The position numbers and the translations under genes were made by a program. This document shows positions 17,404 through 27,424 of a DNA stretch of 64,000 nt, one piece after another. The DNA is from Haloferax sulfurifontis ATCC BAA-897 (GTDB taxonomy: Archaea > Halobacteriota > Halobacteria > Halobacteriales > Haloferacaceae), in the NCBI RefSeq assembly GCF_000337835.1, contig NZ_AOLM01000027.1, positions 124,001 through 188,000 on the forward strand, in the 5' to 3' direction. Under the pieces are notes generated by a model, which was not told the origin of the DNA, did no database searches, and was given only the letters and a program-made list of their open reading frames with translations. Position 1 is the stretch's first letter; every line of letters starts with the position of its first letter.

Positions 17404-17865
17404 ATGGACGCCTCCGACCCCACCGGCCCGTGGTCACGCGCCCGCGTCGACGACTTCCTCGCCGACGCGGCCGTCCCGGTCCGACTCTCGTGTCGCACCC
17501 CGGCGGACGACCTCTGGATGCTCTCTTTGTGGTACGAGTGGGACCCCGAGACGGCCGAACTCCGGTGTGCCACCGCGGCCGACGCCGACGTGGTGCGATT
17601 TCTCCGCGCCCACGACGACGTGGCGTTCGAAATCTCGACCAACGACCCGCCGTACCGGGGCGTCCGCGGCCGGGGAACCGCGACCGTCGAACCCGACGCG
17701 GAGAAGGCGGTCTTGCGGCGACTCATCACGCGCTATCTCGGCGACACCGACTCGGAACTGACCGAGCGACTGCTCTCGCCCGACCGCGACGAGGTCGTGA
17801 TTCGGATTCGACCCGAGCGGATGCACACGTGGGACTACGCGTCGCGGATGAAGCAATCGAAATAA
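17404..17865 (+). CDS. Pyridoxamine 5'-phosphate oxidase-like flavin-binding protein
   Basis: 153 residues with the split-barrel pattern of the PPOX/FMN-binding superfamily: an N-terminal helix, strands LWMLSLWYEWDPETAELRCATA, a helix (ADVVRFLRAHDDVAFEI), YRGVRGRGTATV and the C-terminal VVIRIRPERMHTWDY. Such proteins bind FMN or F420; the substrate cannot be told. GGGAGGT abuts the ATG and an ACTTAG box lies about 27 bp upstream. Divergent from arcS. Confidence 0.78.
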   Translation: MDASDPTGPWSRARVDDFLADAAVPVRLSCRTPADDLWMLSLWYEWDPETAELRCATAADADVVRFLRAHDDVAFEISTNDPPYRGVRGRGTATVEPDAEKAVLRRLITRYLGDTDSELTERLLSPDRDEVVIRIRPERMHTWDYASRMKQSK

Positions 17866-17970
17866 CCCCAAGCGGGGGGCGTGCCGCGCGGGGGTGGCTT
17901 TTCTGGCCCGCGCGGCGTACGAAAAGAGGGTGCCTCTGTGTGGTGGTGGGCCGGTGCGTCGTCAGCGGGG

Positions 17971-19998
17971 TTACCGACGCCGGGCGGCGACGAGCGCCGC
18001 CGCGACGAGCGCGACGAGGGCCACGACGAGACCGAAGCCGGGCGCGTCGGTGGACGACTCGGTCGTCGTCTCCATCGGCTCGTCCCCCATCTCGGTCGCG
18101 GGTTCATCGGTCATCGTCTCAGTCGGTTCGTCCGTCATCGAGTCGGTCGTCGTCTCGGTCATCGTGCCTTCGACCGTGTAGTCGGCCGTGGTGACGACCG
18201 CGCCGCCGGCGGCGACGTAGGGACCGTCGTTTTCGCCCTCACTGGTCACGAAGTCGTAGACCTCGTTGCCGTTGGTGTCCATGTGCGCCATCGGGACGAC
18301 GGTGCCGGACTCCTCGAACGGCGCGTCGAGGGTGATTTCGACGTTCTCGTGGGTGCCGGGTTCGAGGTACGCGGAAGTGCCGCGGACGCTCTCGAAGACC
18401 TGGCCCTCGGTGACGGTGCCGTCGTGGACCGTCACGAAGCCGCCGTCGTGGAGCGTGACGGACTCGACGGTGACGGTCGCGCCGTCGCCGGACTGGTCCA
18501 TCGCGGTCACGACCGCGTTGACCGAGGTGTGGGCGCTGGCGACGACCGCGCCGCCGTCAGCGGTGTACGGGCCGTCCGCGTCGCCCTCGCTGGTCACGAA
18601 GTCGTAGGCCTCGTTGTCGTTGGTGTCCATGTGCGCCATGGGAGTGAGCACCTGTGAGGAGCGAATCGGCTCGTCGAGGGTGACTTCGACGTCCTCGTGG
18701 ACGCCGGCGGGCAGGTACATCGAGGTGCCGACCACGCTGTCGAACACCGCGCCCCCCGACAGCGACGGGTCGTGAATCGTCACGAAGCCGCCCTGCGAGA
18801 GTTCGACTCGGTCGACCACGACGGTCGCGCCGTCCGACGACTTCGTCGTGTAGTCGACGCTGGCGGAGACGGTCGCGGTGCCGCTGTCGATGACGGCGCT
18901 CCCGTCAGCCGTGTACGGACCGTCGGCCTCGCCTTCCGACTCGGGGAAGGTGTACATTTCGTCGTCATCGGTGTCCATGTGCGCCATCGGGACGACGGTG
19001 GTCGTCTCGTTCAGCGGCGCGTCGAGGGTGACCCGCACGTCGCGGTGCAGACCGGGTTCGAGGTACATCGAGGTGCCGCGGATGCTCTCGAACACCGCGC
19101 CCTCGGTGACGGTGCCGTCGTGGACCGTCACGAAGCCGCCGTCGGGCAGGTACGCCGAGTCGACGACGACGGAGTAGCCGCCGGTGGCCTGCGCGGTGTA
19201 GTTCACGCTCGCGGTGTCCGAAGGCGTGGCCGTCGCGGTGTCGACGACGGCGCTCCCGTCAGCCGTGTACGGGCCGTCGGTCTCGCCCTCTGACTCGGGG
19301 AAGGTGTAGGTCTCGTCGCCGTCGGTGTCCATGTGCGCCATCGGGACGAGCGTCGTGTTCTCGGTCACGGGCGCGTCCAGCTCGACGCGGACGTTCTCGT
19401 GGACGCCGGCGGGCAGGTACGCGGAGGTGCCGCGGATGCTCTCGAACACCGCGCCCTCGGTGACCGTCGCGTCGTGAACCGTCACGAAGCCGCCCTGCGA
19501 GAGTTCGACGCGGTCGACCACGACCGAGTCGCCGGTCGTGGGCTGGTCGGACATCGAGACGGTCGCGCTCGCGTCGACCGTCGCGGTGTCGACGACGGCG
19601 CTCCCGTCGGCCGTGTACGGGCCGTCGGCCTCGCCGTTGGCCGCGACGAACGAGTAGACGCGGTCGCCGTCGGTGTCCATGTGGGGCATGGCGACGAACG
19701 TGCCGGACTCGTCGATTGGTTCGTCGAGGTGAACGGTCACGTCCTCGTGGGTGCCGGCCGAAAGGTACGCCGACGAGCCGACGACGCTCCCGAGGACGTT
19801 CCCGTCCGTGACGGAGGCGTCGTGAATCGTCACGAAGCCGCCCTCGGGGAGCGTGACGGAGTCGACCGTCACGGTCGTGCCGCCCGTCGCTTGGTTCTCG
19901 AAGGAGACGGCCGTGGTCTCCTGTTGTGCCGCGGCGGCCGCCGGGACGCCCCCGACGACCACTACGAGTGTCATCAGCACTGCGAGTGTGCGTCGCAT
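17971..19998 (-). CDS. Secreted five-repeat protein with PGF-CTERM anchor
   Basis: 675 residues. A Sec signal peptide (1-25, ending AAAAAQ) is followed by five tandem domains of about 116 residues starting near 30, 146, 264, 380 and 496. Each has GGFVT-V/I-HD, a G-T/S-S-A/M-YL motif, an HMDT-D/N-x-D/N loop and DGPY. I believe this is the DUF7282 family. A Thr/Glu/Asp-rich stalk (610-650) leads to PGFG, a hydrophobic helix and RRR, the archaeosortase A sorting signal, so the protein should end up lipid-anchored on the surface. The DxDxD loops resemble calcium-binding loops (inference). Monocistronic. Confidence 0.85.
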   Translation of the reverse strand: MRRTLAVLMTLVVVVGGVPAAAAAQQETTAVSFENQATGGTTVTVDSVTLPEGGFVTIHDASVTDGNVLGSVVGSSAYLSAGTHEDVTVHLDEPIDESGTFVAMPHMDTDGDRVYSFVAANGEADGPYTADGSAVVDTATVDASATVSMSDQPTTGDSVVVDRVELSQGGFVTVHDATVTEGAVFESIRGTSAYLPAGVHENVRVELDAPVTENTTLVPMAHMDTDGDETYTFPESEGETDGPYTADGSAVVDTATATPSDTASVNYTAQATGGYSVVVDSAYLPDGGFVTVHDGTVTEGAVFESIRGTSMYLEPGLHRDVRVTLDAPLNETTTVVPMAHMDTDDDEMYTFPESEGEADGPYTADGSAVIDSGTATVSASVDYTTKSSDGATVVVDRVELSQGGFVTIHDPSLSGGAVFDSVVGTSMYLPAGVHEDVEVTLDEPIRSSQVLTPMAHMDTNDNEAYDFVTSEGDADGPYTADGGAVVASAHTSVNAVVTAMDQSGDGATVTVESVTLHDGGFVTVHDGTVTEGQVFESVRGTSAYLEPGTHENVEITLDAPFEESGTVVPMAHMDTNGNEVYDFVTSEGENDGPYVAAGGAVVTTADYTVEGTMTETTTDSMTDEPTETMTDEPATEMGDEPMETTTESSTDAPGFGLVVALVALVAAALVAARRR
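18190..19910 (-). repeat. Five in-frame repeats of about 350 bp coding for the surface-protein domains
   Basis: The five protein repeats are visible at DNA level, for example in recurring segments encoding GGFVTVHD and PMAHMDTD. Units are spaced 348-354 bp. Divergence between units is considerable, so the duplication is not recent, but short identical blocks remain and could recombine. Confidence 0.7.
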
Positions 19999-20250
19999 GT
20001 CTCAGAGGGGGACGAATATTTAAAAGAAGATTTTCCGAACTGTCACCCAAATCTCTCCCCGATGTGTCCCCAGTCGCCCGATTTCGGCGGCCAGAAGCCT
20101 TATACAGGGATTGGGGAGCACCCCGTCTCAGGGGCGAACACGACGGCAGACTGCCGTCGGTTCGACCGGGCGACCCGCGACGCGAAGGCGGCGAATCGGG
20201 CCCGATGAGACGAGGTTAAATAGCGTTCGTCCACCAACTATCGCTATCGG

Positions 20251-21114
20251 ATGTCCTACAGCTACACGGGCGACGCGCATCTCGGGCTCGCGGCGTCCTA
20301 CCGCGCCGACGACGACCCCTTCCCCACGGACACGTCGCTTTCGTTCCCGCGGCGGAACCACCTGCGAGAGGACGTAGACCTCATCAAGCGCCTCCTGTTT
20401 CCCCGCTGTTGGAACGCGGGGCCGTGGGTCGCAGACGAGGAACTCCTCCGCGACGCCGTCGCCAACTTCGGCGCGCTCTGCTACTCCGGCATCGACCCCT
20501 ACACGGACGAGGACCCCGAGCCAATCGTGGACGAGGTGGTCAGGCGACTCCCCGACATCCGCGAGACGCTGAAGAAAGACGTGGAGGCGGCGTACAAGGG
20601 CGACCCCGCCGCCCGCGGCTACGTCGAAATCATCCGGTCGTATCCGGGCGTGCAGGCGATTGTCGTCCACCGGGTCGCCCACGCTTTCTACGAGGCCGGC
20701 GCGCCCGCGTACGCCCGCGAACTCGCCGAGTACGCGAAGATGGAGTCGGGTATCGACATCCACCCCGGCGCGACCATCGGCGACTACTTCTTCGTCGACC
20801 ACGGCACCGGCGTCGTCATCGGCGAGACGACGACCATCGGCGAGTGGGCGCGCATCTATCAGGACGTCACGCTCGGCGCGCTCCACTTCGAGGAGGACGA
20901 AGACGACGAACACTCGCTCAAGAAGGGGTACAAGCGCCACCCGGACATCGGCGACAGCGTCGTCATCGGCGCGGGGACCAAGGTGCTCGGCGCGGTCTCC
21001 GTCGGCGACCACGTGAGCATCGGCGCGAACTCGTGGGTCACCGAAGACGTGCCGGACCACACGAGCGTCTACATCTCCGAGCACCCGACTCACGAGCGGA
21101 AACACCGGAACTGA
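20251..21114 (+). CDS. cysE: Serine O-acetyltransferase
   Basis: 287 residues. It makes O-acetylserine, the cysteine precursor, from serine and acetyl-CoA. The N-terminal helical part (1-145) resembles the EpsC-type extended domain, and VVHRVAHAFYEAG precedes the hexapeptide-repeat left-handed beta-helix (about 168-275): IDIHPGATIGDYFFVDHGTGVVIGET, then VVIGAGTKVLGAVSVGDHVSIGANS. The catalytic His of the DHGTG motif is present. A loop rich in Asp and Glu (EEDEDDEH, about 213-220) is an insert within the helix. A TTAAAT box lies about 32 bp upstream. No partner cysteine synthase is in view. Confidence 0.88.
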   Translation: MSYSYTGDAHLGLAASYRADDDPFPTDTSLSFPRRNHLREDVDLIKRLLFPRCWNAGPWVADEELLRDAVANFGALCYSGIDPYTDEDPEPIVDEVVRRLPDIRETLKKDVEAAYKGDPAARGYVEIIRSYPGVQAIVVHRVAHAFYEAGAPAYARELAEYAKMESGIDIHPGATIGDYFFVDHGTGVVIGETTTIGEWARIYQDVTLGALHFEEDEDDEHSLKKGYKRHPDIGDSVVIGAGTKVLGAVSVGDHVSIGANSWVTEDVPDHTSVYISEHPTHERKHRN

Positions 21115-21160
21115 GCGGGCGGGGCGGAGAATCAGACGGGAACGGGAGCGCGCGGCGTTT

Positions 21161-21466
21161 TCAGTCGAACGTAATCCACGCGAGGAACGCGAGGCCGAGC
21201 GTCTCGAAGACGTGCAACAGCATCATCAGCCGCCACGCGATGACGGGCACGTCGGTGCTGAACCACCCCGAGAGCGTCGGGTCGAGGATGTACATGTAAA
21301 AGGCGAGCGCGTTCTCGGCGAGGAGGAACACCCCGAACACGAGGAGGCCGACGGCGTGTTTGGACCTGAAGGTCAGGTAGTTTCGGGCCCACACCGCCGA
21401 CAGTGCGAGGAGCACGACGACGTTGACGCCCGAGGAGACCGTCGCGACGTCCACCCAGATACTCAT
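21161..21466 (-). CDS. Small membrane protein paired with a winged-helix regulator
   Basis: From ATG 21466, 101 residues with three to four hydrophobic helices (VNVVVLLALSAVWARNYL, HAVGLLVFGVFLLAENALAFYMYI, VIAWRLMMLLHVFETLGLAFL). No catalytic motif is visible. It follows the ArsR-like regulator gene by 79 bp on the same strand. Pairing of a regulator with a small membrane protein is recurrent in haloarchaea, where the membrane part may sense or sequester; that is inference. Confidence 0.65.
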   Translation of the reverse strand: MSIWVDVATVSSGVNVVVLLALSAVWARNYLTFRSKHAVGLLVFGVFLLAENALAFYMYILDPTLSGWFSTDVPVIAWRLMMLLHVFETLGLAFLAWITFD

Positions 21467-21545
21467 TCGTTCTCCCCTTTCCCCGTCATCCTGATATACG
21501 CTTTCCCAAATCTTTCCATAATCACCGCGTCCCTGTCTCGCACGC

Positions 21546-21821
21546 TCAGTCCATCCGCTCGACGATCGTCTCGACGGTCTCCCAGTTGGCGCGACACCGC
21601 GGCGACGGGAGGTAGACCGCGCCGTAGTCGTCGCCGCTTCGCTGGACCACGTCGTTGTCCATGAGCACGTCGAGGTGGTGTCGGACGGTCTTGTAGTCGA
21701 GGTCGAGCGTCTCGGCCAACTGGTTGGCGTTTCTGGGCTGTTCCTCGACGGTCTTGAGGATGCGCACACGGTTTTCACCGCCGCGGGTTCCCGTGAGCAC
21801 GTACCAGAGGACAGCCTCCAT
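21546..21821 (-). CDS. ArsR-like winged-helix regulator
   Basis: From ATG 21821, 91 residues. A compact wHTH: GGENRVRILKTVEEQPRNANQLAETLDLDYKTVRHHLDVLMDNDVVQRSGDDYGAVYLPS. The conserved pattern of core helix, recognition helix (YKTVRHHLDVL) and wing is complete. No metal-binding cysteine pair is seen. It is upstream of the small membrane-protein gene, probably in the same operon, and 73 bp beyond the tgtA stop. An earlier in-frame ATG (21932) overlaps tgtA and is rejected. Confidence 0.78.
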   Translation of the reverse strand: MEAVLWYVLTGTRGGENRVRILKTVEEQPRNANQLAETLDLDYKTVRHHLDVLMDNDVVQRSGDDYGAVYLPSPRCRANWETVETIVERMD

Positions 21822-21894
21822 CGTGTTCGTTGATACGTCGGGTGAACCTAAGAGCATCGACCGGCAGACGCCGACGCGACCGGCTGGGGCAACG

Positions 21895-23442
21895 TCACTC
21901 GTCTGACAGTCCGGTGGAGTCGCCCTCCTCACGCCCGTCGTCTGACTCCTCGTCGGCCAATCGCTCGGAGACCGCCGACAGCGACTCCAACTCGACCGAG
22001 TCGGGCACGCGAGCGAGGGCCGACTCGGGCCAGTCGTCGTGCGCCAGCGTGAACGCCGCGTCGGGGTTCTCCTCGACCAGCCGCGAGACGCCGCGGGCGG
22101 CCTGCTCGTAGGCGTCGCGGTCGAGTCGCTCGGGGACCTCGGCGGTGAGCGGGTACGTCTCGGACAGCGCCCGCGGGAACGGACCGAACGGCGGGACGAC
22201 GCGCCACGTCGCGTCGAAGTCGTCGCCGGAGGGGATACCGCCCTCGGTGAGGAGGACGTGCCCCTCGGCGGTCAGGCGGTCCATGCGGGCGTGGTGGCGG
22301 GCGACCTCGGGTCGGTGTGCGCTCTCGTTGGAGGCGTAGAAGAACGCGCCCTTCGAGGCGGGGTCCTCGCGTTCGAGCTGGTCGGCGTGGTCGAGGAGGG
22401 CCCGGTAGCCGTCGAGCATCGCCGGGTGCGAGCGGGCGCGCTCCTCGACGAGTTCCATGAGGTCGCCGTCGCGGATGGCCTGCTTGATGCGGCGGAGTTC
22501 GGCGAAGGTGACGTGGAGGTTGTGCTCGGCGAGCAGTTGCTCCTGTCGTTTCGACCCCGCGGCCCGGAGGTCGTCGGGCGAGTGCTCCGTGCAGATGGGG
22601 CAGGTACACGGGAGATACTCGAGGTCTTCGAGGTGTTCGGTCCCGCGAACCGTGAGATAACGGCCGTCGCGGGCGTAGAGGGCGTAGGCGGCGGAGTCGA
22701 ACAGGTCACAGCCGAGCGCGACGGCGAGCGCGAGCATCATCGGGTGGCCCGCGCCGAACAGGTGGACCGGGGCGTCGACGCCGAGACCGCGTTTGGCGGC
22801 CGCGACGGCGTCGACCATGTCGTCGTAGCGGTAGGCGTTCATCATCGGCACGACCGCGCCGACGGGGAACACGTCGAGGTCGGTCGCGTCGGCGTGGCCG
22901 CCGGCCTCCTCGCGGAGATCCGGGTAGGTCGACCCCTGAACGGGCGCGTTGACGAGCATCTCGCCCGTGTCGGCCGCCTCGGCGTCGGCGAGAGCTTGCC
23001 TGGTGATTTCGAGGTCCGTCTCGGCCTGCTCGCGGGCCACGTCCGGCGGCGTCGGGATGTCGACCGGCGTGGCGATGTCGGTCCCGATGTCGCGCTGGAA
23101 CTGCAGAATCTCCTCGGTCGTCGTGTCGATTTCGCCGTACTCGGCGAGCTGGAACGACCCCGAGTCGGTCATGATGGCCCCGTGGAAGTCGAGCATCTCG
23201 TGGAGGCCCACGTCCAGCGCCTCCTCGCGGAGGTGCTCGTTCGTCTTGATGATGTAGGAGTTGGTGATGAGGATGTCCGCGCCGAACTCGGATTCCAGTC
23301 GCGCGGGCGAAATCGTGTCGATGTTCGGGTTGACGACCGGCAGGAGCGCCGGCGTCTCGACGGTGACCCCCGCACGCGGGACCGAAAGGCGGCCGATGCG
23401 GCCGGCGAGGTCCCCGTCGCGGAGTTCGAAGTGGTCGCGCAT
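21895..23442 (-). CDS. tgtA: Archaeosine tRNA-guanine transglycosylase TgtA
   Basis: 515 residues. It exchanges guanine 15 of archaeal tRNAs for preQ0, the first step toward archaeosine. Catalytic landmarks: Asp93 in DSGSFQ, Asp249 in CDLFDS (the numbering agrees with the nucleophile Asp of characterised archaeal TGT), and the zinc cysteines C279, C281 and C284 (CTCPIC) with a downstream His. The C-terminal extension (about 370-515) is acidic and lacks an obvious PUA domain, consistent with the split TgtA/ArcS arrangement of haloarchaea in which ArcS carries the PUA. A start 81 bp upstream reads through promoter sequence. Confidence 0.93.
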   Translation of the reverse strand: MRDHFELRDGDLAGRIGRLSVPRAGVTVETPALLPVVNPNIDTISPARLESEFGADILITNSYIIKTNEHLREEALDVGLHEMLDFHGAIMTDSGSFQLAEYGEIDTTTEEILQFQRDIGTDIATPVDIPTPPDVAREQAETDLEITRQALADAEAADTGEMLVNAPVQGSTYPDLREEAGGHADATDLDVFPVGAVVPMMNAYRYDDMVDAVAAAKRGLGVDAPVHLFGAGHPMMLALAVALGCDLFDSAAYALYARDGRYLTVRGTEHLEDLEYLPCTCPICTEHSPDDLRAAGSKRQEQLLAEHNLHVTFAELRRIKQAIRDGDLMELVEERARSHPAMLDGYRALLDHADQLEREDPASKGAFFYASNESAHRPEVARHHARMDRLTAEGHVLLTEGGIPSGDDFDATWRVVPPFGPFPRALSETYPLTAEVPERLDRDAYEQAARGVSRLVEENPDAAFTLAHDDWPESALARVPDSVELESLSAVSERLADEESDDGREEGDSTGLSDE

Positions 23443-23628
23443 GGAGTGGCGTTTCCCGAGCGCGGCGGTAAGGGTTGCGTTCGCGGGGCGGCCGGCCGCC
23501 GAAAAATGGACGCACGGATACATACCAGATTATTCCTTGATATGTTCTAGATAATATACACGAGAGGTATCAAACGTGATTTTTTGGGCGAACAGTTTAC
23601 AAAGAGATTGGCTCAACCGAACAGTCAG

Positions 23629-23910
23629 ATGTTAGCCGACTTATCGCCACTCGAAGTAACCGCGCTCGCCGTCGCCCTCGTCGGGCTCGTACCGGTTATC
23701 ACGCAGTACAGAGACGAGACCAAACTGTTCGCCGCGGGCTACGTCCTGCTCGTCGTCGGGATGGTCGCGACGAACGTCGAGGCGCTGTTCCTCGGGTCGG
23801 TGCTCAACTTCGTCGAGCACGCGTTCGGCATCGGCCTCGCGGGAGTCACGTTCTTCGCGGCGGCGTACGTCCGCCGGAAAAACGTCATCAAAGGCGGTGA
23901 GGGCTCGTGA
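23629..23910 (+). CDS. Three-helix membrane protein coupled to a chemotransducer
   Basis: From ATG 23629, 93 residues: three membrane helices ([52 protein letters not shown]) and a short basic end. Its stop overlaps the GTG start of the transducer by 4 bp, so the two are almost certainly translated together. The size and topology suggest a membrane sensor subunit or partner rather than an enzyme. An upstream in-frame ATG at 23584 adds a polar stretch within the promoter region. Confidence 0.72.
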   Translation: MLADLSPLEVTALAVALVGLVPVITQYRDETKLFAAGYVLLVVGMVATNVEALFLGSVLNFVEHAFGIGLAGVTFFAAAYVRRKNVIKGGEGS

Positions 23911-25427
23911 TAATCGACGCGTTCTTCGACGCTATCGGAACCCTCGGGTTCATCGGCGCGGCGGTGCTGGCGTGGCTCAACTACCGCGACACCGACGCGG
24001 AAGCGTCGTTCTGGCTGACGTACGCGTTCGCTTCCGTGCTGGCGATTCTGTGGATGGCCAGCCTCACGCTGGAAAAGGTCGGCATCTATCCCGAGGTGTT
24101 CGACCTCGCGAGTTCGCCGCTCATGACCGCCACGGTCGCCGTCTTCGCCATCGGCGGCACCGCGACGCTCGCCATCGTCGCGGACATGAAGGAGCTCGTC
24201 AGCGACGCCGAAGAACGGCGGCGCGAACTCGACGCGCTCACGACGGACCTCGAACGGCAGGCCGAGAGCTACGGCGACGCGATGCAGACGGCCGCCGACG
24301 GCGACCTCACCGTCCGCGTCGACGCCGAGAGCGACAACGACGCGATGCGTCGCATCGGCCGCGGGTTCAACGAAATGCTGGAGGCCATCGACTCGGTCAT
24401 CGTCCAGATACAGACGTTCGCCGAGCAGGTCGACGACGAGAGCTCCGAGGTCACCGCGAGCGCGGACGCCGTGAAGACGACGAGCACGGACGTGGCCAAC
24501 AGCATCGAAGAGATTTCGGCGGGCAACGAGACGCAACACCGGAACCTCAACGCCGCCGAGTCCGAACTGAGCAACCTCTCTGCGACCATCGAGGAGATCG
24601 CCTCGTCGTCCGAGGAAATCGCGCGGCAGTCCCAACAGACCGTCGGGCGCGCCAAGGAGAGCCAGGAGGCCGCCAGCTCGACCATCGAGAAGATGGAGCA
24701 GTTGGAGTCGCGGTCGACGGAGACCGTCACGGAGGTCGAAGACCTCCAGCAGTCGGTCACCCAGATCAGCGAGGTCGTCGACCTCATCGACGACATCGCC
24801 GAGAAGACGAGCATCCTCGCGCTCAACGCCTCCATCGAGGCGGCGGGCGCGGGCGACGCGGGCGAGGGGTTCGCCGTCGTCGCCAGCGAGGTGAAGACGC
24901 TCGCGGAGGAGACCGCCGAGGCGACCCAGGAGGTCGACTCGCTCATCGGCGACATCGAGCAGTCGACCGAGAACGTCGCCGAGGACACCTTCGAGACGCA
25001 GGCCGAGGTCGAAGCCAGCCGCGAGACCGTCGGCGAGACCGTCGACGTGCTCGAGGAAATCGTCCACAAAATCGAAGACAGCAACGACTCCATCCAGTCT
25101 ATCAGTAGCGCCACCGACGAGCAGGCGCAGTCGACCCAAGAGGTCGTCACGATGATGGACGAGATAACGAACCTCAGCGACCGGACGGCGTCCGAGGCGC
25201 AGAACGTCTCCGCCGCGGCCGAAGAACAGACGGCGGCGACCCAGCAGATTGCGGCGTCGTCCTCGTCGCTGTCGGAGCGCGCACAACAGCTCAAATCGCT
25301 CGTCGCGCGGTTCGAATCCGGGCGCGCGGCCGGCGGCGCACCGGGCCGCGAAACCGCGACGCCCGCGGCTTCGGCCCCCAACCGGGCGATGCGGGCCGAC
25401 GGCGGCGACGACGACCGCCCGAACTGA
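23907..25427 (+). CDS. Methyl-accepting chemotaxis transducer (Htr) without extracellular domain
   Basis: 506 residues. Three N-terminal membrane helices (about 10-25, 33-54, 70-92) are followed by a HAMP-like linker (93-165) and the long transducer coiled coil. The signalling tip lies near 300-336 ([33 protein letters not shown]) with flanking methylation-type Glu/Gln heptads. No large extracellular domain exists, so sensing must occur in the membrane or through the upstream three-helix protein. The C-terminal 45 residues are disordered and Ala/Gly-rich. GTG start overlapping the upstream stop. Ligand unknown. Confidence 0.88.
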   Translation: MIIDAFFDAIGTLGFIGAAVLAWLNYRDTDAEASFWLTYAFASVLAILWMASLTLEKVGIYPEVFDLASSPLMTATVAVFAIGGTATLAIVADMKELVSDAEERRRELDALTTDLERQAESYGDAMQTAADGDLTVRVDAESDNDAMRRIGRGFNEMLEAIDSVIVQIQTFAEQVDDESSEVTASADAVKTTSTDVANSIEEISAGNETQHRNLNAAESELSNLSATIEEIASSSEEIARQSQQTVGRAKESQEAASSTIEKMEQLESRSTETVTEVEDLQQSVTQISEVVDLIDDIAEKTSILALNASIEAAGAGDAGEGFAVVASEVKTLAEETAEATQEVDSLIGDIEQSTENVAEDTFETQAEVEASRETVGETVDVLEEIVHKIEDSNDSIQSISSATDEQAQSTQEVVTMMDEITNLSDRTASEAQNVSAAAEEQTAATQQIAASSSSLSERAQQLKSLVARFESGRAAGGAPGRETATPAASAPNRAMRADGGDDDRPN

Positions 25428-25504
25428 CCGACGACAGACGACCGGCGCGCGAGCGAGCGCCCGACGAACGTTTTTCCGCCGGCTCGCGCGCCGAGAGGAC
25501 GCGC

Positions 25505-27376
25505 CTACGCGCCGACGCCCCAGAAAAAGGCGATGCCGGCCACGGTGACGACCGACAGGAGCAACTGCAGGGGCGCGCCGACGCGGAGGAAGTCGGAGAA
25601 CCTGTAGCCGCCGGGACCGTAGACGAACAGGTTCGTCTGGTAGCCGACCGGCGTCATGAACGCCGTCGACGCCGCGAACGTCACGGCGAGGACGAACGAG
25701 AACGCGTTGGCCCCGATTGATTGGGCGGCGCTGGCGGCGACCGGAATCATGAGCACGACGCTCGCGTTGTTCGAGATGACGCTCGTGAGCAACCCGGTCG
25801 CGAGGTAGAACACCCACAGGACGCCGATTGCGGGGAGGACCGTCGCCGTCGAGGCGACGGCGTCGCCGAGGAGCGCCGCGGCACCCGTCTGTTGGAGCGC
25901 GACGCCGAGCGGGATGACGCCCGCGAGCAGGAAGATGACGTTCCACTCGACCGATTTGTACAGTTCGTTCGGCTTGAGGACGCCGGTGAGAATCATCGCG
26001 ACCACGCCACCGAGCGCCGAGACGACGATGGGGAGGACGTTGAACGCCGGGAGCGCGACGACCCCGGCGATGATGGCGATGGCGAACGGCGTCTTCTCGG
26101 TTCGGTAGTCGACGTCGTCGAACTCGTGGGCGACGATGAAGTCCTCGTTTTGGACGAGGCGCGTGAGGCTGTCGGGCGGGGCCTGCACGAGGAGCGTGTC
26201 GCCGACGCGGATGTCGATGTCCTCGAACCGGTCGCGGACGACCTTCCCGCGGGTCCGAAAGGCGAGCACGTTCGCGTCGTAGCGCTGTCGGAACGTCGAA
26301 CTGGCGAGGCTCTCGCCGACGAGAAACGAGCCCGAGGGGACGACGACCTCGACCATGACCGGCTCTGCTTCGCCCGGGTGGAGGTCGCTCTCCGAGCGGG
26401 GGCCGCCGACGAACGTCAGCCCCTCCGAGCGCATGATTCGTTCGAGCGTCTCCCGGTTCGTGCGGAGCCGGAGCGTGTCGTTCTCGTGAATCTCCTTGCG
26501 GGCCAGCGGTTCGAGGAACTGCTCGCCGTAGCGGATGAGCTGTAGCACGTCGATGTCGAGGTCGTCGTCGCCGAGCGCCTCTTGGACGGTCTGCCCGATG
26601 AGCGACGAGTCCGCGGGGACGACCACGTCGGCGAGGTACTCCTGGAGCGCGTACTCCTCGACGAGGTCGTCCTCGGCGGGCACCCGCTTGGGAATCAGGC
26701 GCACGCCGACCGTCATGAGGTAGACCGCGCCGACCGCGAAGACGATGACCCCGAGCTTGGTGAACTCGAACATGCCGAAGGCGTGGAGGCCGAGACCGGG
26801 CGACTCCTGTCCGAGTTGGGCCGCGATGTCGCTGGCGAGGATGTTCGTCGACGTGCCGATGACCGTCAGGGTGCCGCCGAGCATCGAGGCGAACGAAAGC
26901 GGCATGAGGAGCTTCGACGGCGAGATCTTGCCCTTGTGCGCGAGGTCGACGACGACCGGGACGAGGATGGCCACGACCGGCGTGTTGTTGATGAATCCCG
27001 ACACCGGGCCGGTGACGCCAATCGTCGCGGCGAGTTGCTTCGTGCGGCTGGTGCCGGCGAACTCGGCCATCTTCCGTCCGATTTGCTGGACGACGCCGGT
27101 CCGGTTGACGCCCGTGCTGAGGATGAGCATCGCCAGCACGGTGATGGTCGCGGGGCTGGCGAACCCAGACAGGCCCTCTCGCGGCGAAATCTGCGTCCAC
27201 GGCTCCAGCATCATCAGGAGGACCATCACCACGATGGCGGTCACGTCGATGGGGAGCCACTCGGTGGCGAACAAGACGAGAGACAGGAGAATGAGCGCGA
27301 AGACGACGAGCATATCGCCCGTGACGGCCGCCGGGACGAGTCCCTCGACTACCGACACGAGTGTGGAGAAGAACAC
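25505..27376 (-). CDS. SLC13/DASS-type permease with two RCK-C (TrkA-C) domains
   Basis: 623 residues. The N-terminal membrane half (about 20-210) contains the SLC13-type SFASMLGGTLTVIGTSTN motif, and the C-terminal membrane half (about 415-620) contains ISNNASVVLMIPVA and PVGYQTN. Between them are two RCK-C regulatory domains (about 235-310 and 325-400; VVVPADSSLIGQTV and VVVPSGSFLVGESL are the typical strand-helix beginnings). Anion or sulfate transport is the usual role; the substrate is not determinable. The large antisense frames over this gene are artefacts of GC-rich codon use. Confidence 0.88.
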   Translation of the reverse strand: MFFSTLVSVVEGLVPAAVTGDMLVVFALILLSLVLFATEWLPIDVTAIVVMVLLMMLEPWTQISPREGLSGFASPATITVLAMLILSTGVNRTGVVQQIGRKMAEFAGTSRTKQLAATIGVTGPVSGFINNTPVVAILVPVVVDLAHKGKISPSKLLMPLSFASMLGGTLTVIGTSTNILASDIAAQLGQESPGLGLHAFGMFEFTKLGVIVFAVGAVYLMTVGVRLIPKRVPAEDDLVEEYALQEYLADVVVPADSSLIGQTVQEALGDDDLDIDVLQLIRYGEQFLEPLARKEIHENDTLRLRTNRETLERIMRSEGLTFVGGPRSESDLHPGEAEPVMVEVVVPSGSFLVGESLASSTFRQRYDANVLAFRTRGKVVRDRFEDIDIRVGDTLLVQAPPDSLTRLVQNEDFIVAHEFDDVDYRTEKTPFAIAIIAGVVALPAFNVLPIVVSALGGVVAMILTGVLKPNELYKSVEWNVIFLLAGVIPLGVALQQTGAAALLGDAVASTATVLPAIGVLWVFYLATGLLTSVISNNASVVLMIPVAASAAQSIGANAFSFVLAVTFAASTAFMTPVGYQTNLFVYGPGGYRFSDFLRVGAPLQLLLSVVTVAGIAFFWGVGA

Positions 27377-27424
27377 GTCTGTTCGAGGGGCCAGCGAAGG
27401 AAAAAGGCTGGTATCCCCGGCCGC

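Noticed and set aside
23739-27260. 1173-codon leftward frame over the transducer and SLC13 genes
   Set aside because: Antisense to the transducer and out of frame within the SLC13 gene; Arg/Gly-rich, no domain. Typical artefact of high-GC DNA.
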